A stretch of 64,000 nt of DNA from Liquorilactobacillus satsumensis DSM 16230 = JCM 12392. Its GTDB lineage: Bacteria; Bacillota; Bacilli; Lactobacillales; Lactobacillaceae. The translations under genes and the position numbers were made by a program. Below, piece after piece: positions 8,303 through 16,752 of this stretch. How positions within the stretch are numbered: the stretch's first letter is position 1; the number at the start of each line of letters is the position of its first letter. The stretch is from NCBI RefSeq assembly GCF_001435195.1, contig NZ_AZFQ01000019.1, forward strand, positions 48,727-112,726. Direction: 5' to 3'. Below the pieces are notes generated by a model. That model searched no databases. It saw only the letters and a list, made by a program, of their open reading frames with translations, and was not told where the DNA came from.

Positions 8303-9580
8303 ATGAAGCTCTCATGGAAAAATGAATTACCACAAGATTTACAGGCAAAGGTGGCCGCTGTCGAACGCCAAATTGCGCCGCGGATAGCTGAAATTGATGA
8401 ACAGGTGACTTATAATCAGATGCGTGTTTTGGAGTGTTTTAGAAAGCATCATGTCGCTGAAGAAGATTTTGCGGGGTCGACTGGTTACGGATATGACGAT
8501 GTTGGTCGCGATAAGTTGGATGCGATTTATGCCGATTATTTTCATACGGAAGATGCAATGGTGCGGCCCCAATTAATTTCTGGAACACATGCAATTGCCA
8601 CTGCACTTTTTAGCATTTTACGCGCGCAAGATACTCTCTTTTACATGACTGGAATGCCGTATGATACTATTCAGCATGTGATTGGAATAGTTGGTGATGA
8701 ACCAGGGACAATGCTGGATTACGGGATCAATTTTGATTATGCAAAACTTTTAAAAACTGGAAAAGTCGATTATAAGACAGTTGCTGCTAAGCTGCAAAAA
8801 AATGACAGTATCAAAGTTGTAGCGATTCAACGTTCACGCGGATATGCGCTGCGAGACAGCTTTACGGTAGCTGAAATTAAAGAGATGATTGCATTTGTGC
8901 GCGCAAGACTGCCACATGCCATTATTTTTATCGATAATTGTTATGGTGAATTTTCTGAGATCCATGAACCAACGGAAGATGGTGCTGACCTCATGGCGGG
9001 TTCTCTGTATAAGAATGCAGGTGCAGGCATCGTCAAAACGGGTGCATATCTTGTTGGAAGGAAAGCTTTAATTAAAAAAGCGGGCAATCGCTTAAATGTT
9101 CCTGGGGCCGGAAAGCATGAAGGTGCAACTATCGGACACATACGTGACATGTACCAAGGCTTTTTCTTGGGACCACATGTTACGGGAGAAGCGATTAAAG
9201 GAGCAATTTTTACTAGCGCGCTGCTCGAAAAAATCGGTCTGACTGTTTCACCGCGCTGGGATGCACCACGGACTGATTTAGTCCAAACGGTTAATTTTGG
9301 TGACCCCACCGCAATGATCGGTTTTTGCCAAGCAATCCAGCATTATTCACCCGTTAATTCATATGTTGACCCTGTTCCAAGCGTGATGGATGGCTACGAG
9401 GATCCTGAAATTATGGCTTCTGGAAGTTTTACAGAAGGTTCAACCATTGAACTGTCATCGGATGGCCCGATGAGACCTCCATATACGCTGTATATTCAGG
9501 GTGGATTAACTTATTCCCATGTGAAAGTTGCGATTAGTAAGGCAGTTGCAGAAATTTTTTACGAAAAGAAAGACATGTAA
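8303..9580 (+). CDS. ynbB: PLP-dependent enzyme of the methionine gamma-lyase / aluminium resistance family (YnbB-like)
   Basis: A 425-aa fold-type I PLP protein. The sequence LMAGSLYKNAGAGIVKTGAY (about residues 230-249) should hold the PLP lysine, and FIDNCYGEF just before it holds the cofactor Asp. The family (Pfam Met_gamma_lyase) is annotated as cystathionine beta-lyase-like or aluminium resistance protein; the true substrate is not known. The gene next to glnR-glnA is the same as in Bacillus (ynbB). The open frame extends to TTG 8300, but ATG 8303 sits 9 bases from AAGGGG and is preferred. Its stop codon overlaps the GlnR box of the next operon. Confidence 0.85.
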   Translation: MKLSWKNELPQDLQAKVAAVERQIAPRIAEIDEQVTYNQMRVLECFRKHHVAEEDFAGSTGYGYDDVGRDKLDAIYADYFHTEDAMVRPQLISGTHAIATALFSILRAQDTLFYMTGMPYDTIQHVIGIVGDEPGTMLDYGINFDYAKLLKTGKVDYKTVAAKLQKNDSIKVVAIQRSRGYALRDSFTVAEIKEMIAFVRARLPHAIIFIDNCYGEFSEIHEPTEDGADLMAGSLYKNAGAGIVKTGAYLVGRKALIKKAGNRLNVPGAGKHEGATIGHIRDMYQGFFLGPHVTGEAIKGAIFTSALLEKIGLTVSPRWDAPRTDLVQTVNFGDPTAMIGFCQAIQHYSPVNSYVDPVPSVMDGYEDPEIMASGSFTEGSTIELSSDGPMRPPYTLYIQGGLTYSHVKVAISKAVAEIFYEKKDM

Positions 9581-9592
9581 TAAAATATAACA
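9576..9592 (+). promoter_or_regulatory. GlnR/TnrA-type operator
   Basis: The 17-mer matches the TGTNA-N7-TNACA consensus at every fixed position. It overlaps the TAA stop of the preceding gene and ends 8 bases before the -35 box of the glnR promoter. In Bacillus and lactobacilli GlnR represses its own glnRA operon through such sites when glutamine is plentiful. Confidence 0.85.
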
Positions 9593-9599
9593 TTCACTG

Positions 9600-9628
9600 T
9601 TGACATTTAAAATTCGCCTTGCTATTAT
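9600..9628 (+). promoter_or_regulatory. glnRA promoter
   Basis: TTGACA (9600-9605) and TATTAT (9623-9628) are separated by 17 bp, close to consensus for sigma-A. The GlnR box lies immediately upstream. Confidence 0.85.
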
Positions 9629-9653
9629 TAGTGCGTGAGTTAGGAGGGTTGTT

Positions 9654-10043
9654 ATGAAAGAAAAGGAACTCAGACGTTCTCTTGCCGTTTTACCGATTGG
9701 GACCGTCATGAAGTTAACAAACTTGTCGGCGCGACAGATCAGGTATTATGAGGAGCAAGAGCTGGTAAAACCCGAACGCAATGAAGGAAATCGCAGGATG
9801 TATTCTCTCAATGATGTTGATCGTTTATTAGAGATTAAAGATTATCTTGATGAAGGCATTAACATGGCTGGGATTAAGCATATTTACGTTGAAAATGAAC
9901 GTAAGCGTGCTGCAAAAGAAGCACAGTTGGCTAAACCATTAACTGATTCAGATGTTCGTAAAATTTTACGGGATGAATTTATCTCTGTCAGCGGTTTGGG
10001 CAAGAGAGAAGAGTTTCCTTTCAAACATAATAAGAACCTCTAA
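9654..10043 (+). CDS. glnR: Nitrogen regulator GlnR (MerR family)
   Basis: A 129-aa MerR-type regulator. The N-terminal winged HTH (IGTVMKLTNLSARQIRYYEEQELV, residues about 17-40, with the typical R-IRYYE turn) binds DNA. The C-terminal tail is short, as in GlnR, where it senses feedback-inhibited glutamine synthetase. In the family GlnR represses glnRA and other nitrogen genes. The gene is 22 bp upstream of glnA, behind a GlnR box and strong promoter. The ATG has TAGGAGGG upstream. Confidence 0.95.
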   Translation: MKEKELRRSLAVLPIGTVMKLTNLSARQIRYYEEQELVKPERNEGNRRMYSLNDVDRLLEIKDYLDEGINMAGIKHIYVENERKRAAKEAQLAKPLTDSDVRKILRDEFISVSGLGKREEFPFKHNKNL

Positions 10044-10065
10044 ATTTTAAAAAGGAGCGATTTAT

Positions 10066-11409
10066 ATGGGAAAGCCTAGCTACACCAAGGATGACATCCG
10101 CAAGATTTCTAAGGAAGAAAATGTTAAGTTTTTACGCTTAATGTTCACAGATTTATATGGCGTGATTAAGAACGTTGAAGTTCCAATTAGCCAATTGGAT
10201 AAGTTGCTTGATAACAAGTTGATGTTTGATGGCTCCTCGATTGATGGTTTTGTGCGTATCGAGGAAAGTGATATGATTCTGTATCCGGATTTATCGACGT
10301 GGATGATCTTCCCTTGGGGGAGTGAACATGGAAAAGTCGCACGGATTATTTGTGAAGTTTACAATGCAGATCGCACACCTTTCATTGGGGATCCGCGCAA
10401 TAATCTGATTCGTGTTTTGAAAGAAATGAAGGAGTTAGGCTTTACAGACTTCAACATTGGGCCAGAACCTGAGTTTTTCTTGTTCAAATTGGATCCTCAA
10501 ACTGGCAAACCAACGATGAGCCTGAATGACAAGGGGAGTTACTTTGATCTTGCCCCTGTAGATTTGGGTGAAAATTGCCGACGTGATATCGTGCTTGAGC
10601 TTGAAAATATGGGCTTTGACGTTGAAGCCTCCCATCATGAAGTCGCCCCTGGGCAACATGAAATTGATTTCAAGTATGCAGATGCATTGCACGCTTGTGA
10701 TAACATTCAAACCTTTAAGCTGGTTGTTAAGACAGTTGCACGCAAACATGGATTACACGCAACATTTATGCCAAAGCCACTTGATCGGATTAATGGCTCT
10801 GGGATGCACATCAACATGTCACTTTTCACGGCCGATGGGAATGCTTTCTTTGATGAAAAAGGAGAGATGCAGCTTTCACAAGAAGCACATTACTTCTTAG
10901 GTGGCTTGTTGAAACATGCTCGTGGATTCACAGCTGTTACTAACCCAACTGTTAACTCCTACAAGCGACTTGTTCCAGGATATGAAGCACCTGTTTATGT
11001 TGCATGGTCAGGTCGCAACCGTTCTCCACTTGTACGTGTGCCGATTGCACGTGGACTATCAACCCGTCTCGAATTACGAAGTGTTGACCCTAGTGCTAAT
11101 CCTTATCTTGCAATTGCAGCTATTCTGGAAGCTGGGCTTGATGGTTTGCGTAATAAAATCGAAGCTCCTAAGCCAATTGACCGGAATATCTATGTAATGG
11201 ACGATGAAGAGCGCAAGGCAAATGGAATTTCTGACTTGCCTTCGACTTTGCATAATGCTTTGAAGTCACTTGAAGCTGATGAAGTGATTGCCAAGGCAAT
11301 GGGTCCTCATTTGTATCAAAACTTCATTGAAGGTAAGAAGCTCGAATGGGGCGCTTATCGTCAAGAAGTTTCACAATGGGAACGTGATCAGTACTTAGAA
11401 TTATATTAA
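10066..11409 (+). CDS. glnA: Type I glutamine synthetase
   Basis: A 447-aa GSI-alpha enzyme that forms glutamine from glutamate, ammonia and ATP; the active form is a dodecamer. Visible motifs include [11 protein letters not shown] near residues 52-62, GPEPEFFLF near 130, the ATP-binding [12 protein letters not shown] near 237-248 and [17 protein letters not shown] near 292-308. The residue equivalent to the feedback-sensitive Glu304 lies in GYEAP. The length fits the unadenylylated Firmicutes class. It is the second gene of glnRA, and it ends at a strong hairpin at 11471. Confidence 0.97.
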   Translation: MGKPSYTKDDIRKISKEENVKFLRLMFTDLYGVIKNVEVPISQLDKLLDNKLMFDGSSIDGFVRIEESDMILYPDLSTWMIFPWGSEHGKVARIICEVYNADRTPFIGDPRNNLIRVLKEMKELGFTDFNIGPEPEFFLFKLDPQTGKPTMSLNDKGSYFDLAPVDLGENCRRDIVLELENMGFDVEASHHEVAPGQHEIDFKYADALHACDNIQTFKLVVKTVARKHGLHATFMPKPLDRINGSGMHINMSLFTADGNAFFDEKGEMQLSQEAHYFLGGLLKHARGFTAVTNPTVNSYKRLVPGYEAPVYVAWSGRNRSPLVRVPIARGLSTRLELRSVDPSANPYLAIAAILEAGLDGLRNKIEAPKPIDRNIYVMDDEERKANGISDLPSTLHNALKSLEADEVIAKAMGPHLYQNFIEGKKLEWGAYRQEVSQWERDQYLELY

Positions 11410-11470
11410 AAAGCAAGTGTATTTTGTAGCCTGAGACTGGTAATCAAAGTACATTAATAACAGTATTGTA

Positions 11471-11527
11471 AATAAGGCTATCAGACTGGACAAAACATAA
11501 GTTTTGAGCCAGCCTGATAGCCTTATT
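11471..11527. terminator. Strong terminator after glnA
   Basis: A 14-bp perfect stem (11471-11484 with 11514-11527) is extended inside by CTGG/CCAG and CAAAAC/GTTTTG. The ends are AATAAGG and CCTTATT followed by T-rich bases. It lies between glnA and the minus-strand SOS-box gene. Confidence 0.8.
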
Positions 11528-11612
11528 TAGGTACTTGAACTGTTATAAAGAAATGTAACCCAACAATAAGGCATCAACATTTCTGGAATTAGCAGGACAT
11601 TAAAATAGCTGC

Positions 11613-11936
11613 CTATGAAAAATTAACGATTTTTACATATTTAATCTGTGCAAACATTATGAGGTGGGAGATCCCACCATAAAGATCAGCGACAGTGAAG
11701 ATTTGGTCATTATTCTTATTTTTACTAATAAATCCCGTTGCAACGAACTCGTGGCCTTCAAGATCTGTTAAGCAAAGGCTAAGCGGCTTGTGTTTTTGAA
11801 TTGCTTGCTCAATAAAGAGTTTTAGTTGAAAAGCCGGCATCTGTTGATAATGTGTATTCTCAGCTTGTGCACTAAGATTGAATTTGGCTTGGATACTTTC
11901 GATAATTTGCTGTAAAGTAGTTTTTTTAAGTGCCAT
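11613..11936 (-). CDS. Hypothetical 107-aa protein under apparent SOS control
   Basis: I do not recognise this protein with certainty. The N-terminal half is helical and charged (LKKTTLQQIIESIQAKFNLS), then FQLKLFIEQAIQKHKP. The C-terminal half reads as beta-rich (LSLCLTDLEGHEFVATGFIS, then a turn, then IKYVKIVNF). That outline is reminiscent of the C-terminal part of YolD-like proteins, which often accompany SOS-induced Y-family polymerases, but the YolD signature is not seen and no polymerase gene is adjacent. The ATG has AAAAAGGAG upstream. The promoter carries two LexA-type boxes. It is monocistronic, between glnA and gmk. Confidence 0.75.
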   Translation of the reverse strand: MALKKTTLQQIIESIQAKFNLSAQAENTHYQQMPAFQLKLFIEQAIQKHKPLSLCLTDLEGHEFVATGFISKNKNNDQIFTVADLYGGISHLIMFAQIKYVKIVNFS

Positions 11937-11956
11937 AACAAGTCGCTCCTTTTTAA

Positions 11957-11995
11957 GAACATTTGTTCGATAAATTCATTATAGAACATTTGTTC
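11957..11995 (-). promoter_or_regulatory. SOS-regulated promoter with two identical LexA boxes
   Basis: The 12-mer GAACATTTGTTC occurs at 11957-11968 and again at 11984-11995, centre to centre 27 bp; read on the minus strand each is CGAACAAATGTTC, matching the Gram-positive LexA consensus CGAAC-N4-GTTYG except the last base. On the minus strand TTGCAA, a 16-bp spacer and TATAAT (11983-11978) form a promoter. One box fills the spacer and the other lies just after the -10, both positions that would block RNA polymerase. Confidence 0.85.
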
Positions 11996-12122
11996 GCAAT
12001 TGCAAGCGTGATTTTATTTTTTTATCCGAGAATAATTATTTTTTGAAGAGAGAGGCTTGAAAAAAGATTCAAAAAAGTACATTATTGAGTTAATACATTA
12101 TTTTAGAGGAGAATTTGCAGAC

Positions 12123-12743
12123 ATGTCTAAACGCGGAATGCTGATCGTATTATCTGGACCTTCTGGAGTAGGTAAAGGAACCATTAGGAAGGCCATTTTT
12201 GAACAAGATGATAACAAATTCCATTATTCGATCTCGATGACCACCAGAAAGAAGAGACCAGGAGAAGTAGACGGAAAGGATTATTTCTTTGTTTCCAAAG
12301 ATGAATTTGAAAAAGAAATCGCAACCGGAGGCATGCTGGAGTATGCGCGTTATGTTGACAATTATTACGGGACACCGTTAAAATATGTTAATGAGATGCT
12401 TGATAGTGGTAAAGACGTTTTCCTTGAAATTGAAGTCAGAGGGGCAATGCAGGTTCGTGAAAAATGTACTGACGGCTTGTTTATTTTCTTAACCCCCCCA
12501 GATTTGATGGAGTTGAGGCATCGGATTATCGAGCGCGGCACCGATGATTTAGCAACGATTGATAAGCGGATGAAAAAAGCTGTTGGCGAGATTGAAATGA
12601 TGCAAAACTACGATTATGCGGTAGTCAACGATGAAATCCCGGCAGCAGTCGAAAAGATCAAAACTATCATTCGTGCTGAACGTTGGCGTGTGAAAAGATT
12701 TTTACCAGATTACAAGAAACAGTTAGGAGATGTTTTGAAATGA
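12123..12743 (+). CDS. gmk: Guanylate kinase
   Basis: A 206-aa enzyme converting GMP and ATP to GDP and ADP. The P-loop [13 protein letters not shown] lies at residues 10-22 and [19 protein letters not shown] near 37-55 is the GMP-binding region. The open frame continues upstream to 12057, but ATG 12123 gives the usual N-terminus ([12 protein letters not shown]) and has GAGGAG 10 bases upstream. It overlaps rpoZ through ATGA, so the two are translationally coupled. Confidence 0.95.
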   Translation: MSKRGMLIVLSGPSGVGKGTIRKAIFEQDDNKFHYSISMTTRKKRPGEVDGKDYFFVSKDEFEKEIATGGMLEYARYVDNYYGTPLKYVNEMLDSGKDVFLEIEVRGAMQVREKCTDGLFIFLTPPDLMELRHRIIERGTDDLATIDKRMKKAVGEIEMMQNYDYAVVNDEIPAAVEKIKTIIRAERWRVKRFLPDYKKQLGDVLK

Positions 12744-12952
12744 TTTTATATCCTTCAGTCGATGATCTATTGAAAAGAGTCGATTCGCGTTACTCATTGG
12801 TAATGCTTGCAAGTAAACGTGCGCACGAACTTGATGGCGGCGCTGTTCCAATGCTGAATAAGTATGAATCAGTTAAAAATGTTGGGAAAGCACTAGAGGA
12901 AGTCGTTGCGGATGATTTGATAATTGATCCGAACGAACACGAAAAAGTTTAA
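12740..12952 (+). CDS. rpoZ: DNA-directed RNA polymerase subunit omega
   Basis: A 70-aa omega subunit that helps assemble RNA polymerase. [20 protein letters not shown] and [11 protein letters not shown] are the family's conserved N-terminal parts. The ATG overlaps the gmk stop (ATGA), with TAGGAG upstream inside gmk. The order gmk-rpoZ-coaBC-priA is the standard Firmicutes arrangement. Confidence 0.93.
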   Translation: MILYPSVDDLLKRVDSRYSLVMLASKRAHELDGGAVPMLNKYESVKNVGKALEEVVADDLIIDPNEHEKV

Positions 12953-12984
12953 TTGGTTGCGTAAAAACGCATAAGATAACTGGA

Positions 12985-13052
12985 GATCCTGGTTGAGCAC
13001 AGAGACAACTTTATTACGGTTGTGAAGTGTAATCTAGCTGATCTCTTTTTTG
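12985..13052 (+). terminator. Possible terminator or leader structure between rpoZ and coaBC
   Basis: GAGATC near 12985 can pair with GATCTC at about 13041 just before TTTTTT. The arms are only 6 bp and are separated by more than 50 bases, which themselves hold a small ACAAC/GTTGT hairpin. It is weak as a plain terminator; a branched structure is possible. Confidence 0.35.
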
Positions 13053-13111
13053 TTGTGTTTTTTGCTGCTAAAATTGTTACAATATGATTATTAGATACTG
13101 GAGGCGACACA

Positions 13112-14299
13112 GTGAAAAATCAACATGTGGCAGTCTATGTGACTGGTGGGATTGCAGCCTATAAAGCGGCATTCTTTGTGCGCGAAATGATTAAAAAGGG
13201 AGCACAAGTCAAGGTAGCACTGACTAAGAGTGCATGTGCCTTTGTGACCCCCTTGACCTTTCAAACTCTTAGTCAAAATCCGGTCTATATTGATGGGGAA
13301 AATAGTGCTGAAATTGTCCCGCATATTGAACTGGCAGTGTGGTCTGATCTAGCAGTCGTTATCCCTGCAACGGCTAATCTGATTGCAAAAATGGCCACTG
13401 GAATTGCAGATGACTTTGTCAGTTCGGCGCTTTTAGCTTCAGCTTGTCCGAAGTTTGTTGTTCCTGCAATGAATGATCAAATGTACTACAATCCTGCAAC
13501 TCAAAGGAATCTGAAACAACTTATGGAAGACGGCATTTGTGTATTAGAGCCAGCGACTGGTTTTTTGGCTGAAGGATATACGGGCAAGGGTAGGTTACCA
13601 GAAATCGAACAGGTAGTTGAGTGGCTCACATTTAACTACACGCGAATAAGCCAAAAACAGGACCTGAAGAATAAACAGGTGCTCATTACTGCCGGTGGGA
13701 CAATTGAGCCATTAGACCCTGTCCGCTATCTTACGAATCGTTCATCCGGGAAAATGGGCTATGCGCTCGCTGAGAATGCGCTTTTACGTGGTGCGACGGT
13801 GATCTTGATCTCCGCCCCTACACAGTTAAAGCCACCTTTTGGGGCCAAAGTTATTGCAGTTCAAACAGCGCTAGAAATGGCTAAGGCAGTTGAGACTTAT
13901 TATTCAAAAATGGATATCGTGATTATGGCAGCAGCTGTCTCGGATTACCGCGCAGCAAAACCGGCAGCACAAAAAATCAAAAAAAGGGACACAACTTTGG
14001 CATTACAATTGGTCGAAAATCCAGATATTCTTTTAGGACTTGGAGCTAAAAAGAAACAGCAGTTGTTAGTCGGGTTTGCGGCAGAAACGCAGCAGTTAGT
14101 GCAAAATGCAGCCAAAAAAATGGTTAAAAAACGGGTTGATTTGCTAGTTGCTAATGATGTTTCGCGTAGCGACATCGGTTTTGGAAGTAACCAAAATGAA
14201 GTAACTTTTCTGCGACCGCACCAAAAGCCGTTATTAGTTAAAAAAACTACCAAAGAAGAAATCGCCGCACAGATTTTTGATGTGCTACTTTCACAATAA
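13112..14299 (+). CDS. coaBC: Bifunctional phosphopantothenoylcysteine decarboxylase / phosphopantothenate-cysteine ligase
   Basis: A 395-aa fusion enzyme carrying out two steps of coenzyme A synthesis. The N-terminal CoaC flavoprotein domain (about 1-180) has YVTGGIAAYKA and the conserved PAMNDQMYYNPA. The C-terminal CoaB domain begins at about residue 188 with VLITAGGTIEPLDPVRYLTN and SSGKMG, followed by AAAVSDYR. The length is normal. The start is GTG with TGGAGGCG upstream. It is followed after 6 bp by priA. Confidence 0.95.
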   Translation: MKNQHVAVYVTGGIAAYKAAFFVREMIKKGAQVKVALTKSACAFVTPLTFQTLSQNPVYIDGENSAEIVPHIELAVWSDLAVVIPATANLIAKMATGIADDFVSSALLASACPKFVVPAMNDQMYYNPATQRNLKQLMEDGICVLEPATGFLAEGYTGKGRLPEIEQVVEWLTFNYTRISQKQDLKNKQVLITAGGTIEPLDPVRYLTNRSSGKMGYALAENALLRGATVILISAPTQLKPPFGAKVIAVQTALEMAKAVETYYSKMDIVIMAAAVSDYRAAKPAAQKIKKRDTTLALQLVENPDILLGLGAKKKQQLLVGFAAETQQLVQNAAKKMVKKRVDLLVANDVSRSDIGFGSNQNEVTFLRPHQKPLLVKKTTKEEIAAQIFDVLLSQ

Positions 14300-14305
14300 A
14301 AGGAG

Positions 14306-16732
14306 GTGCTGGCAATCGCACAGTATGCGGAAGTGATTGTTGATGTTCCAACAATGCAAACTAATCAGCCTTATACTTATAAAGTGAAGCACAATTTTGA
14401 AAATGAATTGAGTCCTGGAATGCGCGTAATTGTGCCATTTGGACGCGGCAGTCGGTTGGTACAAGGTTTTGTAATGCGTGTTTTTTCACAGGCTTCTTTT
14501 GCAGGAGAACTCAAAGAGATTGAGGCCTTAACTGATCTTGAACCGGTTTTAGACGCTGAAGCGCTTGCCTTGGGACCGTGGTTGGCACAGACGACTTTTT
14601 CATTTTTAATCAGTTGTTTGCAGGTGATGATTCCCAGCGCACTCCGAGCTAAATATAGCAAAGAGCTAGAGTTGACTAATAAGTTCAATGTTCCAGAAGC
14701 TGTACGCGCTTTTTTTGGGGCGCACACCAAAAAACTTTTTGATGAGCAAAAGGTTGCAGAACCATTACGCTCACAACTGCTAACTGCACGGCGGACTGGC
14801 ATGCTTAAATTAAACTATGTGGTAAATGATCGTCTGCAGGCTAAACAGGTCAGCTTTATCAAAGCTGCGCTTGATAAAGCTGAATTGGAGCAGGCGGTCA
14901 GCAAGCTGCGTGCAAATGCACGTAACTTACACACACTTCTAACTTATTTATCGCAGCATCCACAAGCGATGCAGCAAGGACTACTGGAAAAGAAGCTGGC
15001 ACTTTCTCCTGAAACTTTCCGGAATGCTGAAAAAAAAGGCTGGATCACCCGTTTTAAGCAGGTTCAATATCGCAATCCAGTTAGGCAATTGAACGTTAAA
15101 CGCACAGTTCCGCGACATCTAACCCCAGCACAAGCAGCCGCGGTTGCTGCAGTTATTGCGCAAATTGACCAACAGCAACCAACTACTTTTTTACTTGAAG
15201 GCGTCACTGGAAGCGGCAAAACAGAAGTTTACCTGCAGATCATTGCGCATGCGCTTGCCCAAAAGAAAACAGCCTTGATGCTGGTTCCGGAAATTTCGTT
15301 GACTCCGCAAATGGTTAAGCGAGTCGTGGGACGCTTTGGGACGCAGGTTGCACTTTTGCATAGCGGCCTTTCAGATGGCGAACGTTTTGATGAATGGCGT
15401 AGAATCAAAGAAGGACAAGCAACCGTCGTGGTGGGGGCCCGTTCTGCGGTCTTTGCACCTTTAAAAAGGCTTGGGGTGATCATCATAGATGAAGAGCATG
15501 AATCTAGTTATAAGCAGGAAAAAATGCCGCGTTATCATGCACGCGATGTGGCAAAATGGCGTGCTGATTTTCACAGTTGTCCTGTAGTTTTGGGGAGTGC
15601 TACACCCTCGCTTGAATCGCGTGCTCGTGCGCAAAAGGGTGTCTATCGCTGGTTGAAGCTGCCGCAGCGGATTAATAATAAGCCGCTGCCCCAAGTGTCA
15701 CTGATAGATATGCGGCAAGAAGCCAAGAAAACTCGTTTCCCGGATTTTTCGCAAGCTTTGATTGATGCGGTCGAAATACGACTTGCCAAAAAGGAACAGG
15801 TTATTTTAATGCTTAACCGGCGCGGATATTCTTCGTTTATGATGTGCCGGGATTGCGGTTATGTACTGAATTGTCCCAACTGTGATATTTCGTTGACTTT
15901 TCATCTTGACACACACTCAATGAAGTGCCATTATTGCGGACATGAAGAAGCAATTCCGCATGTTTGTCCGTCTTGTGGTAGTCGCCAAATTAGATACTAT
16001 GGGACGGGAACCCAGAAAGTTGAACAAGAATTGACACAGCTTTTTCCACAGGCCAGAATCTTAAGAATGGATGTTGATACAACCAAAAGAAAAGGGGCGC
16101 ATGCCCGAATCCTCAGAGAATTTGGTGAACGAAAAGCGGATATTTTGCTAGGAACACAGATGATTGCAAAGGGGCTTGACTATCCGGATGTTACTTTAGT
16201 AGGGGTCTTAAATGCGGATACTGCTCTGGGGCTTGCCGATTTTCGTGCAAGTGAACGAACCTTTCAACTACTTACACAAGTCAGTGGAAGAGCAGGGCGT
16301 GCACAAAAAGAAGGCAAGGTTATTATTCAGACATATAATCCTGAACACTATGCTTTATTGTTGGCACAAAAGCAAGATTATGAACAGTTTTTTATGCGTG
16401 AGATGGATATTCGGCATCGGGGAGGCTATCCGCCATATTATTTTACGATTCAAGTAACTGCCAGTGCACCAGCTGAAAGTCAAGCAGCTAAGAAAATTTT
16501 TGAGACTTATAAAACCCTTAAAACGGCGCTCAGTAGTAGTGCAGTTATTCTAGGACCAACCCCTAAAGCAATCATGCGTATTAATAAGCGCTATTATTAT
16601 CAATTGATTATTAAGTATAAAAAAGAACCTGGGCTGGCAGCATGTCTTAGTGAATTATTGCAAAAGAGTCAACGTTCCGAAAGAACTGGCGTGCTGCTGA
16701 CGATTGATCGCGAACCACTGAATTTTATTTAA
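14306..16732 (+). CDS. priA: Primosomal protein N' (replication restart helicase PriA)
   Basis: A superfamily 2 helicase of up to 808 aa that reloads the replisome at collapsed forks. The Walker A is GVTGSGKTEVY near residue 300 and the Walker B is DEEHESSYKQ near 395. A double zinc module lies near 510-560 (CRDCGYVLNCPNC, CHYCG, CPSCGS). The start is uncertain. The frame opens with GTG at 14306, but the AAGGAGG ribosome binding site ends at that same base. The N-terminus homologous to other PriA proteins begins at the in-frame ATC at 14315, 8 bases from AGGAGG. No ATG, GTG or TTG lies at a suitable distance, so ATC may be the real start. Confidence 0.93.
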   Translation: MLAIAQYAEVIVDVPTMQTNQPYTYKVKHNFENELSPGMRVIVPFGRGSRLVQGFVMRVFSQASFAGELKEIEALTDLEPVLDAEALALGPWLAQTTFSFLISCLQVMIPSALRAKYSKELELTNKFNVPEAVRAFFGAHTKKLFDEQKVAEPLRSQLLTARRTGMLKLNYVVNDRLQAKQVSFIKAALDKAELEQAVSKLRANARNLHTLLTYLSQHPQAMQQGLLEKKLALSPETFRNAEKKGWITRFKQVQYRNPVRQLNVKRTVPRHLTPAQAAAVAAVIAQIDQQQPTTFLLEGVTGSGKTEVYLQIIAHALAQKKTALMLVPEISLTPQMVKRVVGRFGTQVALLHSGLSDGERFDEWRRIKEGQATVVVGARSAVFAPLKRLGVIIIDEEHESSYKQEKMPRYHARDVAKWRADFHSCPVVLGSATPSLESRARAQKGVYRWLKLPQRINNKPLPQVSLIDMRQEAKKTRFPDFSQALIDAVEIRLAKKEQVILMLNRRGYSSFMMCRDCGYVLNCPNCDISLTFHLDTHSMKCHYCGHEEAIPHVCPSCGSRQIRYYGTGTQKVEQELTQLFPQARILRMDVDTTKRKGAHARILREFGERKADILLGTQMIAKGLDYPDVTLVGVLNADTALGLADFRASERTFQLLTQVSGRAGRAQKEGKVIIQTYNPEHYALLLAQKQDYEQFFMREMDIRHRGGYPPYYFTIQVTASAPAESQAAKKIFETYKTLKTALSSSAVILGPTPKAIMRINKRYYYQLIIKYKKEPGLAACLSELLQKSQRSERTGVLLTIDREPLNFI

Positions 16733-16752
16733 GAAAAGGAATGATGATATCG

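Noticed and set aside
8941..9309. 122-aa minus-strand open frame within the ynbB-like gene
   Set aside because: It is antisense to a conserved PLP-enzyme frame, with no ribosome binding site or family features.
12057..12122. Extended N-terminus of gmk from TTG 12057
   Set aside because: The added 22 residues are not found in guanylate kinases, the TTG lies only 2 bases from its GAGAGAGG, and ATG 12123 has GAGGAG at normal spacing.
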